From the NCBI GenBank assembly GCA_001664505.1, contig CP011806.1, positions 4,347,327-4,411,326 on the forward strand: a DNA stretch of 64,000 bases, in the 5' to 3' direction. Position numbers and translations under genes: made by a program. Within the stretch, counting starts at the first letter, position 1, and each line of letters starts with the position of its first letter. This stretch comes from Acidobacteria bacterium Mor1. Its GTDB lineage: Bacteria > Acidobacteriota > Polarisedimenticolia > Polarisedimenticolales > Polarisedimenticolaceae. The notes below the pieces were generated by a model, which was not told the DNA's origin, searched no databases, and saw nothing but the letters and a program-made list of their open reading frames with translations. This document shows, piece by piece, positions 1 to 10,300 of the stretch.

Positions 1-2
1 CG

Positions 3-2501
3 GTGCTCGAGTCGTCGGCTGATCCGTCCGAGGCGCCGACCATTGCGGGTAGAGCGCCGGCTTCATCCCGCTTCGGCTACGTTGCCGGCGATCGTATCGG
101 CCCCTACGAGATCGTGAAGAGTCTGGGCGAGGGCGGCTTCGGTGTGGTCTACCAGGCTCTTCAGCATGAGCCGGTGCGGCGCCAGGTCGCTCTCAAGGTA
201 GTCAAGCCGGGCATGGGGTCCGAGCACGTCATATCGCGCTTCGAGCAAGAGCGACAGGCGCTTGCTCGAATGCAGCACCCGAACATTGCCCAGGTGCTCG
301 ACGCCGGCTCGACCGATCAGGGTGCTCCGTTCTTTGCGATGGAGCTCGTCAGCGGCGAGCCCATCACCGACTACTGCGACAAGCATGCCCTCAGCATCCA
401 GGAACGCCTCGCTCTATTTCGTCAGGTCTGTGCGGGTGTCCAGGCAGCCCACCAACGAGGCGTGATTCACCGAGATATCAAACCCTCAAACGTGCTCGTC
501 GAACATCACGAAGGTGAGCCGCTGGTCAAGGTTATCGATTTCGGGATTGCGAAAGCGGTCGATCGAGGGACCGACGAGCAGACGATATTCACCCAGTTGG
601 GACAGGTGATCGGGACGCCGGCCTACATGAGCCCAGAGCAGGCCGCGGGCAGTCTCGATATCGATACGCGCACCGACGTGTACTCCCTCGGGATGATGCT
701 TTACGAGCTTGTGGCCGGAGCGCGGGCCTTCGACGACGAGACGCTCTACTCCGGCGGGTTCGGCGAGATGCAGCGGGTGATCCGTGAGGTCGACCCGCCT
801 CGGCCGTCGACCCGGGCGGAGGCCTGCACCTCCAACGCATCCGGTAGTTCCCTCGACTCTGTCGAGCGCGCTCGTGAGCTTCGAGGAGACATCGACTGGA
901 TCGTGATGAAGGCGGTCTCCAAGGAGCGGGACCAGCGCTATGCGGCGCCGGCCGCCCTCAGCGACGACCTTCAGCGCCACCTCGATAACGAGCCGGTGGT
1001 GGCCCGGCCTCCCAGCCTGGGCTACCTGTTCCTCAAGTTCGCTCGTAGGCATCGCATTGCGCTGACCGCGGCAAGCCTGGTGTTGGTGGCCCTGGTCGTG
1101 GGGATCGCTCTGGCGCTGATCGGTTTCCAGCAAGCCCGGACCGAGCGCGATCTCACCCGCGCTGCCCTGGATGAGGCGGAGACCGTGACGGCGTTCCTTC
1201 AGGAGACGTTGGCATCGGCGAACCCCGAGCAGCTCGGGCGTGATGTGCTGGTCCGCGACATCTTGGCCAACGCAGCTGGTGAGATCGGAGATCTGGCCGA
1301 TTCACCCCATGTTGAGGCCCGATTGCGGCGAACCCTGGGTGAGACCTACCACAAGCTCGGAGACCTGCCCGAAGCCGAGAAACATCTCGCTCGAGCGTTG
1401 CAACTGCGAGAGCAGGGCGTCGGCGCGGACGATCAGCGCACTATCGAAACAAGGAGCGCGCTGGGGAGCCTGCTGACCGAGGCAGGGCGCCACGACGACG
1501 CGGCTCGCGAGTTGGAGTCGGCCGTAGCGGACGCTCAGCGAGTCCTGGGTCCGGATCACCACACCACGCTGGTCGCCGAGAGCCGACTGGCACAGCTCGC
1601 CGTGGAGCGGGGTGATCTGGAGGCCGCCGCGGATCGCCTGGCTGCCGTGGTGGAACGTGCACCCGTGGCGCTTGGTGACGAACACCCGGCGGTAGGCTCA
1701 GCGCGAAGCGAGCTGGCGCGTGTCTGGACGCTTCAGGGCAAGTTCGAGGATGCCGAGAGGGTCTACCTGGAGGCTCTGGAGTCGCTTGAAACCGCCCATG
1801 GCCAGGACCACCCCCAACCGATGCAGCTGCGCAACAACCTCGGAGCGCTCTGGTTCCGGATGGGGCGCTACGATGACTCGATCGTCGCCTTCGAAAAAGT
1901 GCTGGCCTGGCGCCAGCGGAGGCTCGGGGAGGATCACCCCTCGACCCTCGAATCGCTGAACAATCTCTCGGTAGTTCACCTGCAGAACGAGGACTTCGCT
2001 GCTGCGGTACCGGTGCTGCGTGACGCGCTAGGCCGCTACCGGCGAAGCGTGGGTGAGGATCACCCGTCGACGGTGATCGCGCTCTCCAACCTGTCTGCCG
2101 CGATCGGTGGAACCGGCGACGCGACGGGTGCGATCGACATGGCCCGGCAGGCGGTCGAAGCCGATCGCCGGGTGCGGGGTGAGGATCATCCAGGTTTCTA
2201 TCGGACTCTGAACGGTCTGGCAAACCACTTTCTGTCCGCCGAGCGGGACGCCGAGGCCTTGCCGCTCCTTCAGCAGTGCGCGCTTGGTTCGAGGCGCCTG
2301 CTGGGTCCCGAACACAGGCAGACGCGAGGCCACGTCGAGCGCTACGCACGCCACCTGCTCAATCACGACGAGCTGGGGGGAACCTCGCAGAGGCGTCAGG
2401 CTCTCGAGCTACTTCGCGAGTTGCCTCCAGGCGAGGCCGGCGAACTGGAGAGCCTCATGGGCCGACTCGAGGTGCGGGTTGGCGCTGCAACCGGTCCGTA
2501 A
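3..2501 (+). CDS. Membrane Ser/Thr protein kinase with TPR tail (5' partial)
   Basis: Hanks-type kinase that phosphorylates Ser/Thr of partner proteins; cytoplasmic kinase, one membrane helix, then a TPR region presumably outside. Numbering from the first codon in the window: glycine loop GEGGFG near 42-47, ATP lysine K65 in VALKVVK, catalytic HRDIKPSN with D158, DFG at 179-181, GTPAYMSPE near 204. A hydrophobic segment lies near 351-375, followed by roughly ten tetratricopeptide repeats with the recurring 'GEDHPST' linker. The paralogue at 14680-17787 has about 75 residues before its kinase domain against about 30 here, so the true start is probably upstream of the window and the GTG at 3 is only the first in-frame start. 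It converges on the next gene with 7 bp between stops. Kinase-TPR assignment is firm; substrate unknown. Confidence 0.93.
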   Translation: MLESSADPSEAPTIAGRAPASSRFGYVAGDRIGPYEIVKSLGEGGFGVVYQALQHEPVRRQVALKVVKPGMGSEHVISRFEQERQALARMQHPNIAQVLDAGSTDQGAPFFAMELVSGEPITDYCDKHALSIQERLALFRQVCAGVQAAHQRGVIHRDIKPSNVLVEHHEGEPLVKVIDFGIAKAVDRGTDEQTIFTQLGQVIGTPAYMSPEQAAGSLDIDTRTDVYSLGMMLYELVAGARAFDDETLYSGGFGEMQRVIREVDPPRPSTRAEACTSNASGSSLDSVERARELRGDIDWIVMKAVSKERDQRYAAPAALSDDLQRHLDNEPVVARPPSLGYLFLKFARRHRIALTAASLVLVALVVGIALALIGFQQARTERDLTRAALDEAETVTAFLQETLASANPEQLGRDVLVRDILANAAGEIGDLADSPHVEARLRRTLGETYHKLGDLPEAEKHLARALQLREQGVGADDQRTIETRSALGSLLTEAGRHDDAARELESAVADAQRVLGPDHHTTLVAESRLAQLAVERGDLEAAADRLAAVVERAPVALGDEHPAVGSARSELARVWTLQGKFEDAERVYLEALESLETAHGQDHPQPMQLRNNLGALWFRMGRYDDSIVAFEKVLAWRQRRLGEDHPSTLESLNNLSVVHLQNEDFAAAVPVLRDALGRYRRSVGEDHPSTVIALSNLSAAIGGTGDATGAIDMARQAVEADRRVRGEDHPGFYRTLNGLANHFLSAERDAEALPLLQQCALGSRRLLGPEHRQTRGHVERYARHLLNHDELGGTSQRRQALELLRELPPGEAGELESLMGRLEVRVGAATGP

Positions 2502-2508
2502 ATCGGGT

Positions 2509-3366
2509 TCAGTCGCTGCCGGCCTTGAACGCAAGCTCCAGGAGCAGGGTGGGGCCGTGCACCAGTTTGCCGTACTGGTTGTCGGTGACGACCAGTACGG
2601 TGTCTCCACGCCAGAGGACCCCTTCCGGGTTGGCCTTGCGCACCTCGGGGATGTCCTCGAGATCCAAGGCCACGACCGCCTCTACCGATCCGCCGTCGTT
2701 CTCGATATCGAAGCGGATCAGACGCCGGTCGGCGAAGTGGCGCTCGATGGCGATTGCCTCGATCTTGCCGTTCCGGCTGCGGCAATCCATGCCGGCGATG
2801 CGGCCGGTATCGCTTGTGAGCGCGACCCGGGCACCGCGCCATTCAGAGGTCTCGAGGTCGAGGATGCCCAGGGGCGCGTAGCGGCGCCCGCCTACGGTGA
2901 TCTCGATCTCCAGTGCAAGCACCAGAGACCCGTCGGCCACGCAGAGCGCTTCGATTCCGTTGTTCGATCCGGGTCGGTGCCCGAGGGTTTTCCAGGGAAC
3001 CGTAATCTTCCGTGCGACAGTGGCCTTGGCCTGGCCCAACTCCATCAGGTAGATCGGAGCGTCGCCCGAGGACTCGGTCCCGATTGCCAACATGCCGGAT
3101 TCCAACAGGGTCAGGGATTCCTGATCGAAGCCGGCGGGGATGCCCTCGACGGGGATCGCCTCGCACTTCGCGTCGTCGGCGTCGTTCCAGATGCTGAGCC
3201 GGCGGCCGCGCTCCGGAGCCAGCCAGAGTCCGTCGCCGCGCGGGGCGATGCCGGAGACGCCCAGTCCGCAAGATTCCGGCAGTTGTCGAATGCGAGAAAC
3301 GGTGAACCGGGAGGAGTCCGGCGCGGTGGAGTCCGGGGTTGCCTGCGGTTCCTGTCCCAGGGACAC
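2509..3366 (-). CDS. Secreted esterase-like/phytase-like beta-propeller protein
   Basis: About 285 residues resembling the 'esterase-like activity of phytase' family: strands such as GVSGIAPRGDGLWLAPERG, then NNGIEALCVADGSLVLALE, and a closing strand with GVLWRGDTVLVVTDN. Such proteins form a six-bladed propeller acting on phosphate or other esters outside the cytoplasm; the activity here is inferred from fold resemblance only. The GTG at 3366 is the first conventional start, but the frame stays open upstream to the stop of the sigma gene (3442-3444) and encodes a signal-peptide-like run (ALLSLVALGAFLQGSV). A CTG at 3438 preceded by GGGGAG could therefore be the real start. It lies directly downstream of the sigma-like gene in the same frame and is probably co-transcribed with it. 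Confidence 0.72.
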   Translation of the reverse strand: MSLGQEPQATPDSTAPDSSRFTVSRIRQLPESCGLGVSGIAPRGDGLWLAPERGRRLSIWNDADDAKCEAIPVEGIPAGFDQESLTLLESGMLAIGTESSGDAPIYLMELGQAKATVARKITVPWKTLGHRPGSNNGIEALCVADGSLVLALEIEITVGGRRYAPLGILDLETSEWRGARVALTSDTGRIAGMDCRSRNGKIEAIAIERHFADRRLIRFDIENDGGSVEAVVALDLEDIPEVRKANPEGVLWRGDTVLVVTDNQYGKLVHGPTLLLELAFKAGSD

Positions 3367-3441
3367 GGAGCCCTGGAGGAACGCCCCGAGCGCTACGAGG
3401 GAAAGCAGAGCAATCCGAACGAGCGCTGAGGGAGGCAGGGC

Positions 3442-4215
3442 CTACTCCCCGCCGGAGGGCCCGAACAGCTTGGCGATCGCCTTGACCGGCACCTGGGTCT
3501 GGTCGGAGATCTCCTGAAACGAGGGCTCGCGACCGAGATCTTTTTCGAGCTCGGTAGCGGCCTTCTGCACCTTGCGCATTTTCTCGACCAGGTGCACCGG
3601 AATACGAATGGTCCGGGACTTGTCGGCGATGGCACGGGTCATGGCCTGCTTGATCCACCAGAAGGCGTAGGTCGAGAACTTGTAGCCGCGGGCGTACTCG
3701 AACTTCTCCACCGCTTTCATCAGGCCGATGTTGCCCTCCTGCACCAGGTCCAGGTAGGGGAGGCCCTGGTTGCAGAACTTCTTGGCTACGTGAGCGACAA
3801 GGCGCAGGTTGGCCTCGATCATGCCGTCGCGGTTGCGGTCCAGGCGGCGCTTGGCGTCGGCCAGTTTCTTGAACGCGGGGTTCTTACGCAGATCGGGGTT
3901 TTGCTTGACGTAGCTGCGCACGCGCTCGTGACAGCTTTCGATCTGCTGCATCGACCACATCTTCTTGGAGCGGGCGGAAGGGTAGTCCCCGACCAGCACC
4001 TGGTGGCGGCAGTCGGCCGGCAGCTTGGCCGCGGCCTTCGCGTAATCCTTGCGGGCCTCCTCGAGGGCGCTCGCCAACTCGACCTCGGTTTCCCGGTCGA
4101 GCAGGGGGGTGGCGCCGAGCTCACGCAGGTACACCCGCGTCAGGTCAGCGTCGGGCGGCATGCGCTCGGCTTCATGGTTCGTGTCGGGGTCCTCGAGGCG
4201 GATTTGTTTACTCAT
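3442..4215 (-). CDS. Sigma-70 family factor lacking region 4
   Basis: A 257-residue sigma-70 relative. Region 1.2-like sequence (DLTRVYLRELGATPLLDRE) is followed by a linker, a complete region 2 (NLRLVAHVAKKFCNQGLPYL through YKFSTYAFWWIKQAMTRAI and the TIRIPVHLVEKM segment), then a region 3 helix-turn-helix (EPSFQEISDQTQVPVKAIAK). It stops at GPSGGE, where a normal RpoD/RpoS-type factor would continue through the linker into region 4, so the -35-binding helix-turn-helix is missing. Binding of core enzyme and the -10 element through region 2 is expected; -35 recognition is not. ATG 4215 is chosen over a longer in-frame extension because the family alignment starts there and AAAGGGGC precedes it. 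Split or truncated sigma factors are known in other bacteria; which applies here is unknown. Confidence 0.85.
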   Translation of the reverse strand: MSKQIRLEDPDTNHEAERMPPDADLTRVYLRELGATPLLDRETEVELASALEEARKDYAKAAAKLPADCRHQVLVGDYPSARSKKMWSMQQIESCHERVRSYVKQNPDLRKNPAFKKLADAKRRLDRNRDGMIEANLRLVAHVAKKFCNQGLPYLDLVQEGNIGLMKAVEKFEYARGYKFSTYAFWWIKQAMTRAIADKSRTIRIPVHLVEKMRKVQKAATELEKDLGREPSFQEISDQTQVPVKAIAKLFGPSGGE

Positions 4216-4222
4216 GCCCCTT

Positions 4223-4228
4223 TCTATA
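4223..4228 (-). promoter_or_regulatory. Candidate -10 element of the sigma-like gene
   Basis: TATAGA on the minus strand, with only 7 nt between it and the ATG at 4215, so transcription would begin at or next to the start codon. No convincing -35 box at 16-18 nt. Confidence 0.35.
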
Positions 4229-4323
4229 CGCAGGATTCGGGCCGGGTGTTTTTCCCCGGAATACGACGTTTTTCCCAGGCATCTGTCCTCTGGCGGCGAC
4301 AAATTGCCGCGCTGGGCGGCCGA

Positions 4324-4342
4324 ATGCGCCAATTTGGCGCAT
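4324..4342. repeat. 19-bp perfect inverted repeat after the RHS gene
   Basis: ATGCGCCAA and TTGGCGCAT flank a single central T, one base beyond the stop of the RHS gene and about 110 bp upstream of the sigma-like gene. As RNA it folds into a 7-bp stem with a 5-nt loop without a T tract, so it may end RHS transcription; as DNA it could be an operator for the sigma gene. Confidence 0.5.
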
Positions 4343-4343
4343 G

Positions 4344-7300
4344 TCAGCGCTTCTTGTCTTTCTTGCCCCCGTGGCCGCGGAAGTTCCTCGTGCGTCCGTC
4401 GTCGGATGCGGGAACCGTGCTCCCGCCTCCCGGACCCATGACCCCTCCCGGACCCGAGACCTGCGTCCAGACGAAGTCCCGAATGACTCCGTCGTCCTGG
4501 GAGTTGGTTCCGTTGCCGGGGGTGTGGGTTCTGTTGCTGCGCGAGGAGTTGTAGTCGCCGCCCTCTGCCGGTGCACGGCCGCGGGTGCCGCCGAAGATGT
4601 AGATCACGTCGTGGCCGCCACCACCTCCGAGCCCGGCGGCGGGTGTGTGGGTTCTGTTGCTTCGCGAGGAGTTGTAGTCGCCCCCTTCTCCCGGTGCCCG
4701 AACCTCGGTGCCGCCGAAGATGTAGATGACGTCATGCCCGCCGCCCCCTCCCGGCGCAGCGTTCGGGGTGTGGGTTCTATTGCTCCGTGACGAGTTGTAG
4801 TCGCCGCCCTCTGCCGGTGCACGGCCGCGGGTGCCGCCGAAGATGTAGATCACGTCATGTCCGCCGCCACCTCCCGGCGCGGCATTCGGCGTGTGGGTTC
4901 TGTTGCTGCGCGAGGAGTTGTAGTCGCCGCCCTCCCCCGGCGCACGGCCGCGGGTGCCGCCGAAGATGTAGATCACGTCGCGGTGGCTGCCGCCTCCCGG
5001 TCCGGCGAGGGGGGTGTGGGTCCGGTTGCTTCGCGAGGAGTTGTAGTCGCCCCCTTCTCCCGGCGCACGCCCCCGGGTACCGCCGAAGACGTAGATGACG
5101 TCATGTTCGCCGCCGCCTCCCGGCGCAGCGAGGGGGGTGTGGGTTCTATTGCTCCGTGACGAGTTGTAGTCACCCCCTTCCGCCCGCCCGCGGCTCTTGG
5201 GGACCCAGGGGTGAGGGTTGGACATCCCGTAGGTCGTGCTGTGCCCCAACGTATCGGAACCCTGGCGTGAGGTATGCCGGCCCGCGGACGGGTCGAAATA
5301 TCCACCTCCGGTGCGATAGAGCCGTGTATCCGCGTCCCAGCGCATGCCGCCGAACAGATAGACGTTGCCCCGGCTACCTGGCCCGCCGATCGGGAGTCCG
5401 AAGTCGTCGTAGTCGTAGGACTCAACGGCAGCACCGGTTCCATCGGTAAGCGAACGAACGCTCTCATTGAAGTCGACGTGGTACCAGAGATCGTCGAGCG
5501 CCTGGTCGCCGTTCAGGTCCACCTCTTCCCGCATCTGAAGCAGACCGTCCGGACCGCCGACGTAGCTGACCTGCGGGATGCCCTGTCCATCCTGTTCTTC
5601 GATGACGGTCTGCCCGGACCAGTAGTAGCGCCGGGTCGTTCCGCCGCCGCTCGCCTCGATCCGGCGGCCCAGGGCGTCATAGCGGTAGCTGAAGGTGCGG
5701 CCGGGCACCGTGACCTCGATCATCTGGTCGCGGTAGTCGTAGACGATTCCTGTCCGATCGTCCGCCGACAGGGTCGCTCCCTTGCCGTCGTAGGTGCGGG
5801 AGCCGCGAGGGGTCGTGGTGTACTGGTTGCACTGCCGGTCCGCAGGCGTCGGTTGAGCCGGATCCATGGTGTACGTGCCGTCCTCGCTGCCGCCGGTCAC
5901 TGTGGTGCGGTTTCCCGCACCGTCGTAGACGTAGGTGACTGTCTCGACGAGCGGGCCCGGATCGTTTCGTTCGCTCTCGGTCATGCGGTAGAGCGAGTCG
6001 TAGCTGTAGCGGGTGAACCGCGCGGCGTTCAGGTTGTCGCGAAATTCCTCCAGGGTGTCCGCCGGGCTCCAGGTCGTGCCCAGGTCCAGCCAGGGGATGC
6101 CGGCAGCCTCGTGAACGGTGCGCGTCGTGCGCCCGAGCGCGTCATGCTCATAGCTGCTGTCGGTGCCGTTGGCCCGGGAGATGCGCTCGACCCGGTCCGG
6201 TCCGATGTAGAAAAAGCTCGCCAGGCTGTTCCCCTCGGACATTCCGTTGACCCGGTTCAGCGCGTCGTATTGATAGTCGATGGTCCGTCCCGACGGGTAG
6301 CGTCGCTGTAGTTCGTTGCCGGCGCCGTCGAAGCTGCTCTCGGTCGTCCGGCCCGGGCCGCCGGCGACGCTCAAGGTCTCGCGAAGCACGTTCCCCATCG
6401 AGTCGTAGTCGAGGGTCACGCTGGAATCGTCGTCGTCGGCGACCCGTAGCCGGGACAGGCCGTCGTAGTCGTAGGTCTCGGTGGTGGTACCGCCGACACC
6501 TGCAGCGGGAACGACCTGAACGCCGGTCACCCGGTCCAGGTCGTCATGATCGTAGGAGATCACCGTGCCGTTGGCGTCGGTCAAGGTGGTCACCCGCTGA
6601 TGCACGTCGTACACGCGACTGGTGGAGGTCCCGTCGGCGTAGCTCGTGGAGGTCGGCCGGTCGAGGGCGTCGTAGGCATACTGGGTTATGTTTCCGTTGC
6701 CGTCGGTCATCGACGACAGCCGGTCGTTGTCGTCCCACTCGTAGTTGATGATCACGGTGCCGCTCGGGTTGCCGCTGCCGGTGCCGTCGTCGGTAAGTTC
6801 GTGAATCGTCTGCAGCGGACGATCTGCGCCGTCGTACAGCGTGCGCGTCACGTTTCCGAGGGAGTCGACGGTCAGCGTTCGCAGGTCCTGGGAGTCATGC
6901 CCGTAGGTCCATTGCCGGCCCAGGTTGTCGGTCGTCCCATCGTGGCGATTGAGAGCGTCGTAGGTGTAGGTCGTGGTGAAGACCTGGTTGGCCAGGCCGA
7001 GGTCGGACAGGTCGGTCCGCGTGACCTGCCGCAGGTTGGAGCGGTCGTCGTAGGCGAAGGTCAAGGTGTTCCCGCCTGCATCGGCCCGCGAGAGCAGCCG
7101 CCGGACTCCGTCGTAGGTCATGTCCGTCGAGTTGCCGCGGTCGTCGGTCACCCTCAGCGGCCGGTCGTCGGCGTCGTAGAACACCTGGATCGTGCCGGAT
7201 CCGTCGAGGATCGGCTGCCCCGTACCGATGTCGAAATGGTCGGTGTCCGTCTGGATCGGACGGTCGACCTCGTCGTAGCTGATCGAGACCTCCGCCAGGC

Positions 7301-10300
7301 GCGTCGTGCCCTGTCCGGAACCCTGGAGCGCTTCCCCTTGCACCCGTAAGCGGGTCTTCTTGCCGTTGGCGTTGTAGTTGTAGGTCTCGACGTTCCCCAT
7401 GGCGTCGGTGCGTTGAGTCGGGCGGTCGTACCCGTCGTAGGCCCAGGTCGTGTCATGGGATCCCGAAGGGTCCTCGAGGCCGGATCGGATCGCCGCCAGT
7501 TCGCCGTTGGCGGTGTAGTCGAGCTGGACGCTCGCCTGGTCGGCGCTACCGGAGGCCCGTGTTTCCACGAACAGCAGATCTCTCTCGTCGTACTGGCGAG
7601 TCACGTAATTGTCCGGCTGGTTGCCGTTGGTGGATTCTCCAGAGTCGGCCCGGGCCACGTTGCCGTTGGGGTCGTAGGCGTAGGTCCGTTGGATGCACTC
7701 ACCGCCCGCCGCCGTTTCGATCTGATCCTCAACGACACGATCGAGCTCGTCGTAGCGGTAGGCGCGGCTGAGGTAGGCGTTCGCCCGCGGGGTCTGACTC
7801 TCGTCTTTGTTCTCCTGGTCGACCCGGATGAGGCGGTTCGCCCGGTCTTGCCAGAAGTACCTGATATGCAGTTGTGGCGAGGGGGAGACCGAACGGACCA
7901 TCTGATCCAGCTCGTTGTACGTGTGCTGGGAGAGGTTCCCCCGGGGGTCAGTCAGGTCGGTCATGTTCCCCGCAGTGTCGTACCCGAACGAGGTGCTGAG
8001 GGCGGTCCCCGGGGCATCGATGACGATCTGCGCCAGGTAGCCCTCCTCGGGGCCCGTTGTGAAGTAGTCGAAGGTGTCGACGCGACCCGCCGGGGTGGTC
8101 ACTTGGGTCACCTGGCCGAACGCGTTGTAGACGTTGACCTGCTCGATCACCTGTTGGCCACCACCCAGGGTGCCGCTGACTACCGTGGGGCGGCGCAGTA
8201 CGGTGGGGTTTCCGTTGGGGTCATGGGTGTAGCTGGTCACGAAACCGCGTCCGTCGGTGTATGTCGAGGCGAAGCGATCGAGGAACGGCGCGGCTACTGC
8301 CGTGGCGGGGCGGGCCGGCGATTCGAACAGCGTTTCGAGGCTGGGTACTCTTCGCTGGGAGAAGCCGGTGGTGTAAGTCCAGGACTCCTGGATCGTCGCC
8401 TGATCTCCGCCGAGCGCGCCGGGGCTCCGGGTGCGCTGCAGGAGATCCGCCCGCTGCAGCGGATCGGCGTTTGCCTCGTCGTAGACCAGCAGGGTCGACG
8501 ATCGGTTGGGCAGGTCGATTCGGGTGGTCATGCCGCCGGCGTTGTAAGCGTAGGTCGTGTCATAGGAGGGCGGGTCGCCGGCTCGCAAGGGAGATACGGC
8601 CTGGTTCTGCAGGGTGTCGCTGGGCGCTGCCGGGTCCGGAGCCCGCCCGGTGAAGTGGCGCTCCCGGAGAAGCTGCGCCGCACCGTCGAAGTCGTAGCGC
8701 GACACGTTGCCGGAGCGATCGTTGACCACCGTGGTGCTTGCGATCTGCGGTAGCGACGGATCCGGCGGGAGGATCGGATAGGTGTACGCCAACACCTCGC
8801 CGAGATGGATCTGATAGGCGATGCGGTCGAATCGGCCGTCTCCCGGGTTCTGGGTGGCGCCGTAGACGTTCTCCACGAAGGTCTGCCCCAGGGGGTCGGT
8901 CACCGTGAGCAGATTGTGATCGAGAAAGCCGCTGGAGAACCCCTGGGTGTAGGTGTAGGTCGTGGTTTTCCCCTGAGGGAAGTCGTTGCCGTGGGGAGTT
9001 CCGGTGACGGTGGGGGAGGTGGCGCTGCGCAGGTCTCCGTCGGAACCCCCCAGATCGCTGGGGCCGTAGTAGTCGTAGGTAACGCTGCGTCCGATGAAGT
9101 CCGTGATCGCGTCGATGCGCCGCTGTGCGTCGTAGGACACCGTGATGCTGCGGCCCAGGGTGTCGACGATCGTGTCGAGGTGCCCCTGGGCGTCGTACTG
9201 GAACGTCATGCTGTTGCCGTTGCGATCGGACTGGGACTCGATCGCGCCTTCGCCGGGGGTGCCGTCGAGGGGGCGGAAGACCCACTGGTGCCGGTCGGGA
9301 AAGGTCAGCACGTAGCGTCCGTCCGGTTGTTGGCACAGGGTGCGGTACAGCCCGGGAGATTCCCAGCAATCGGGCAGAGTGCTCGGCGAGTAGCGGTCCC
9401 GCCGGGCCATGGTTCCGTCGTGGACCAGCCGGTCTTGTGGATTGACGGCGTCCTGTTCGACCCGTCGTGCATAACCGTGGGTCCACTGGTGGCCCTGAGC
9501 GGTATCCACGAACTCCCGCGAGCGGTAGGTACGGCTCCAGACGAAGTCGAAGCCACGCCCCGGAATCACCAGGTCGATGTCGGTGCGGGTGTACTCACCG
9601 CTGTGGCCGTGTACGCCTCCCGTGTTCGACGAATCGTAGGTCCTCGAGCGGATGGACTCCGGCGCCATCCAGCGAACCGGGCCGACGTGTCCTCGCTCCT
9701 TGATCGCCTCGGGGGCCATCCAGCGAACCGGACCCCCGCGGGTCACCATCCGGGTGGCTCCGGTCGGCGACTCCTGGCCGTCCAGCCCTCCGTCGCACGA
9801 ACTCGCGTTGGCCAGGACCGACAGCCGGGCGGGTGGGCTGGTCGAAGTGGTGCAGCCGTCGGTGACCTCGACCTCGATCAGGGTGCCGTCGTCTCCCGGC
9901 CCGAGATTCGACAGCGTGAGCCGTGACGCGTTGTTGCCTACGGGCGATCCGTTGGCGAACCACTGGTAGCTGAGCGGGCCGTTGCCGCTGGCCGACACCT
10001 GGAACTCCGCATCGCCGCCGTCACACGCCGTGGCCGGTGCAGGGGCCTGGGCCAGCTCCGGCTCGATCAGCGTGTTGGTGCAGCTTCCCGCGCTACAGCT
10101 ATCGAGGGTGCAGGCATTCTGATCGTCGCAGACGACGGAGCACGAACACTGAACCGGAGCCCGTGGGGAGCCCGCGGAATCGAAGCCGGTGCCGTTGCTG
10201 CCGCAGCTGTTTTCGGACTCGACGAGGTAAAAGAAGGTCTCTCCGGGCAAGGGGGTGTCGGAGTTCGGGGTCGACGGTTGGTCGAGTGCCGTGTGAACAC

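Noticed and set aside
4518..5180. 123-bp repeats as a CRISPR array
   Set aside because: Units are too long, there are no unique spacers, and all copies are in one frame of the RHS protein.
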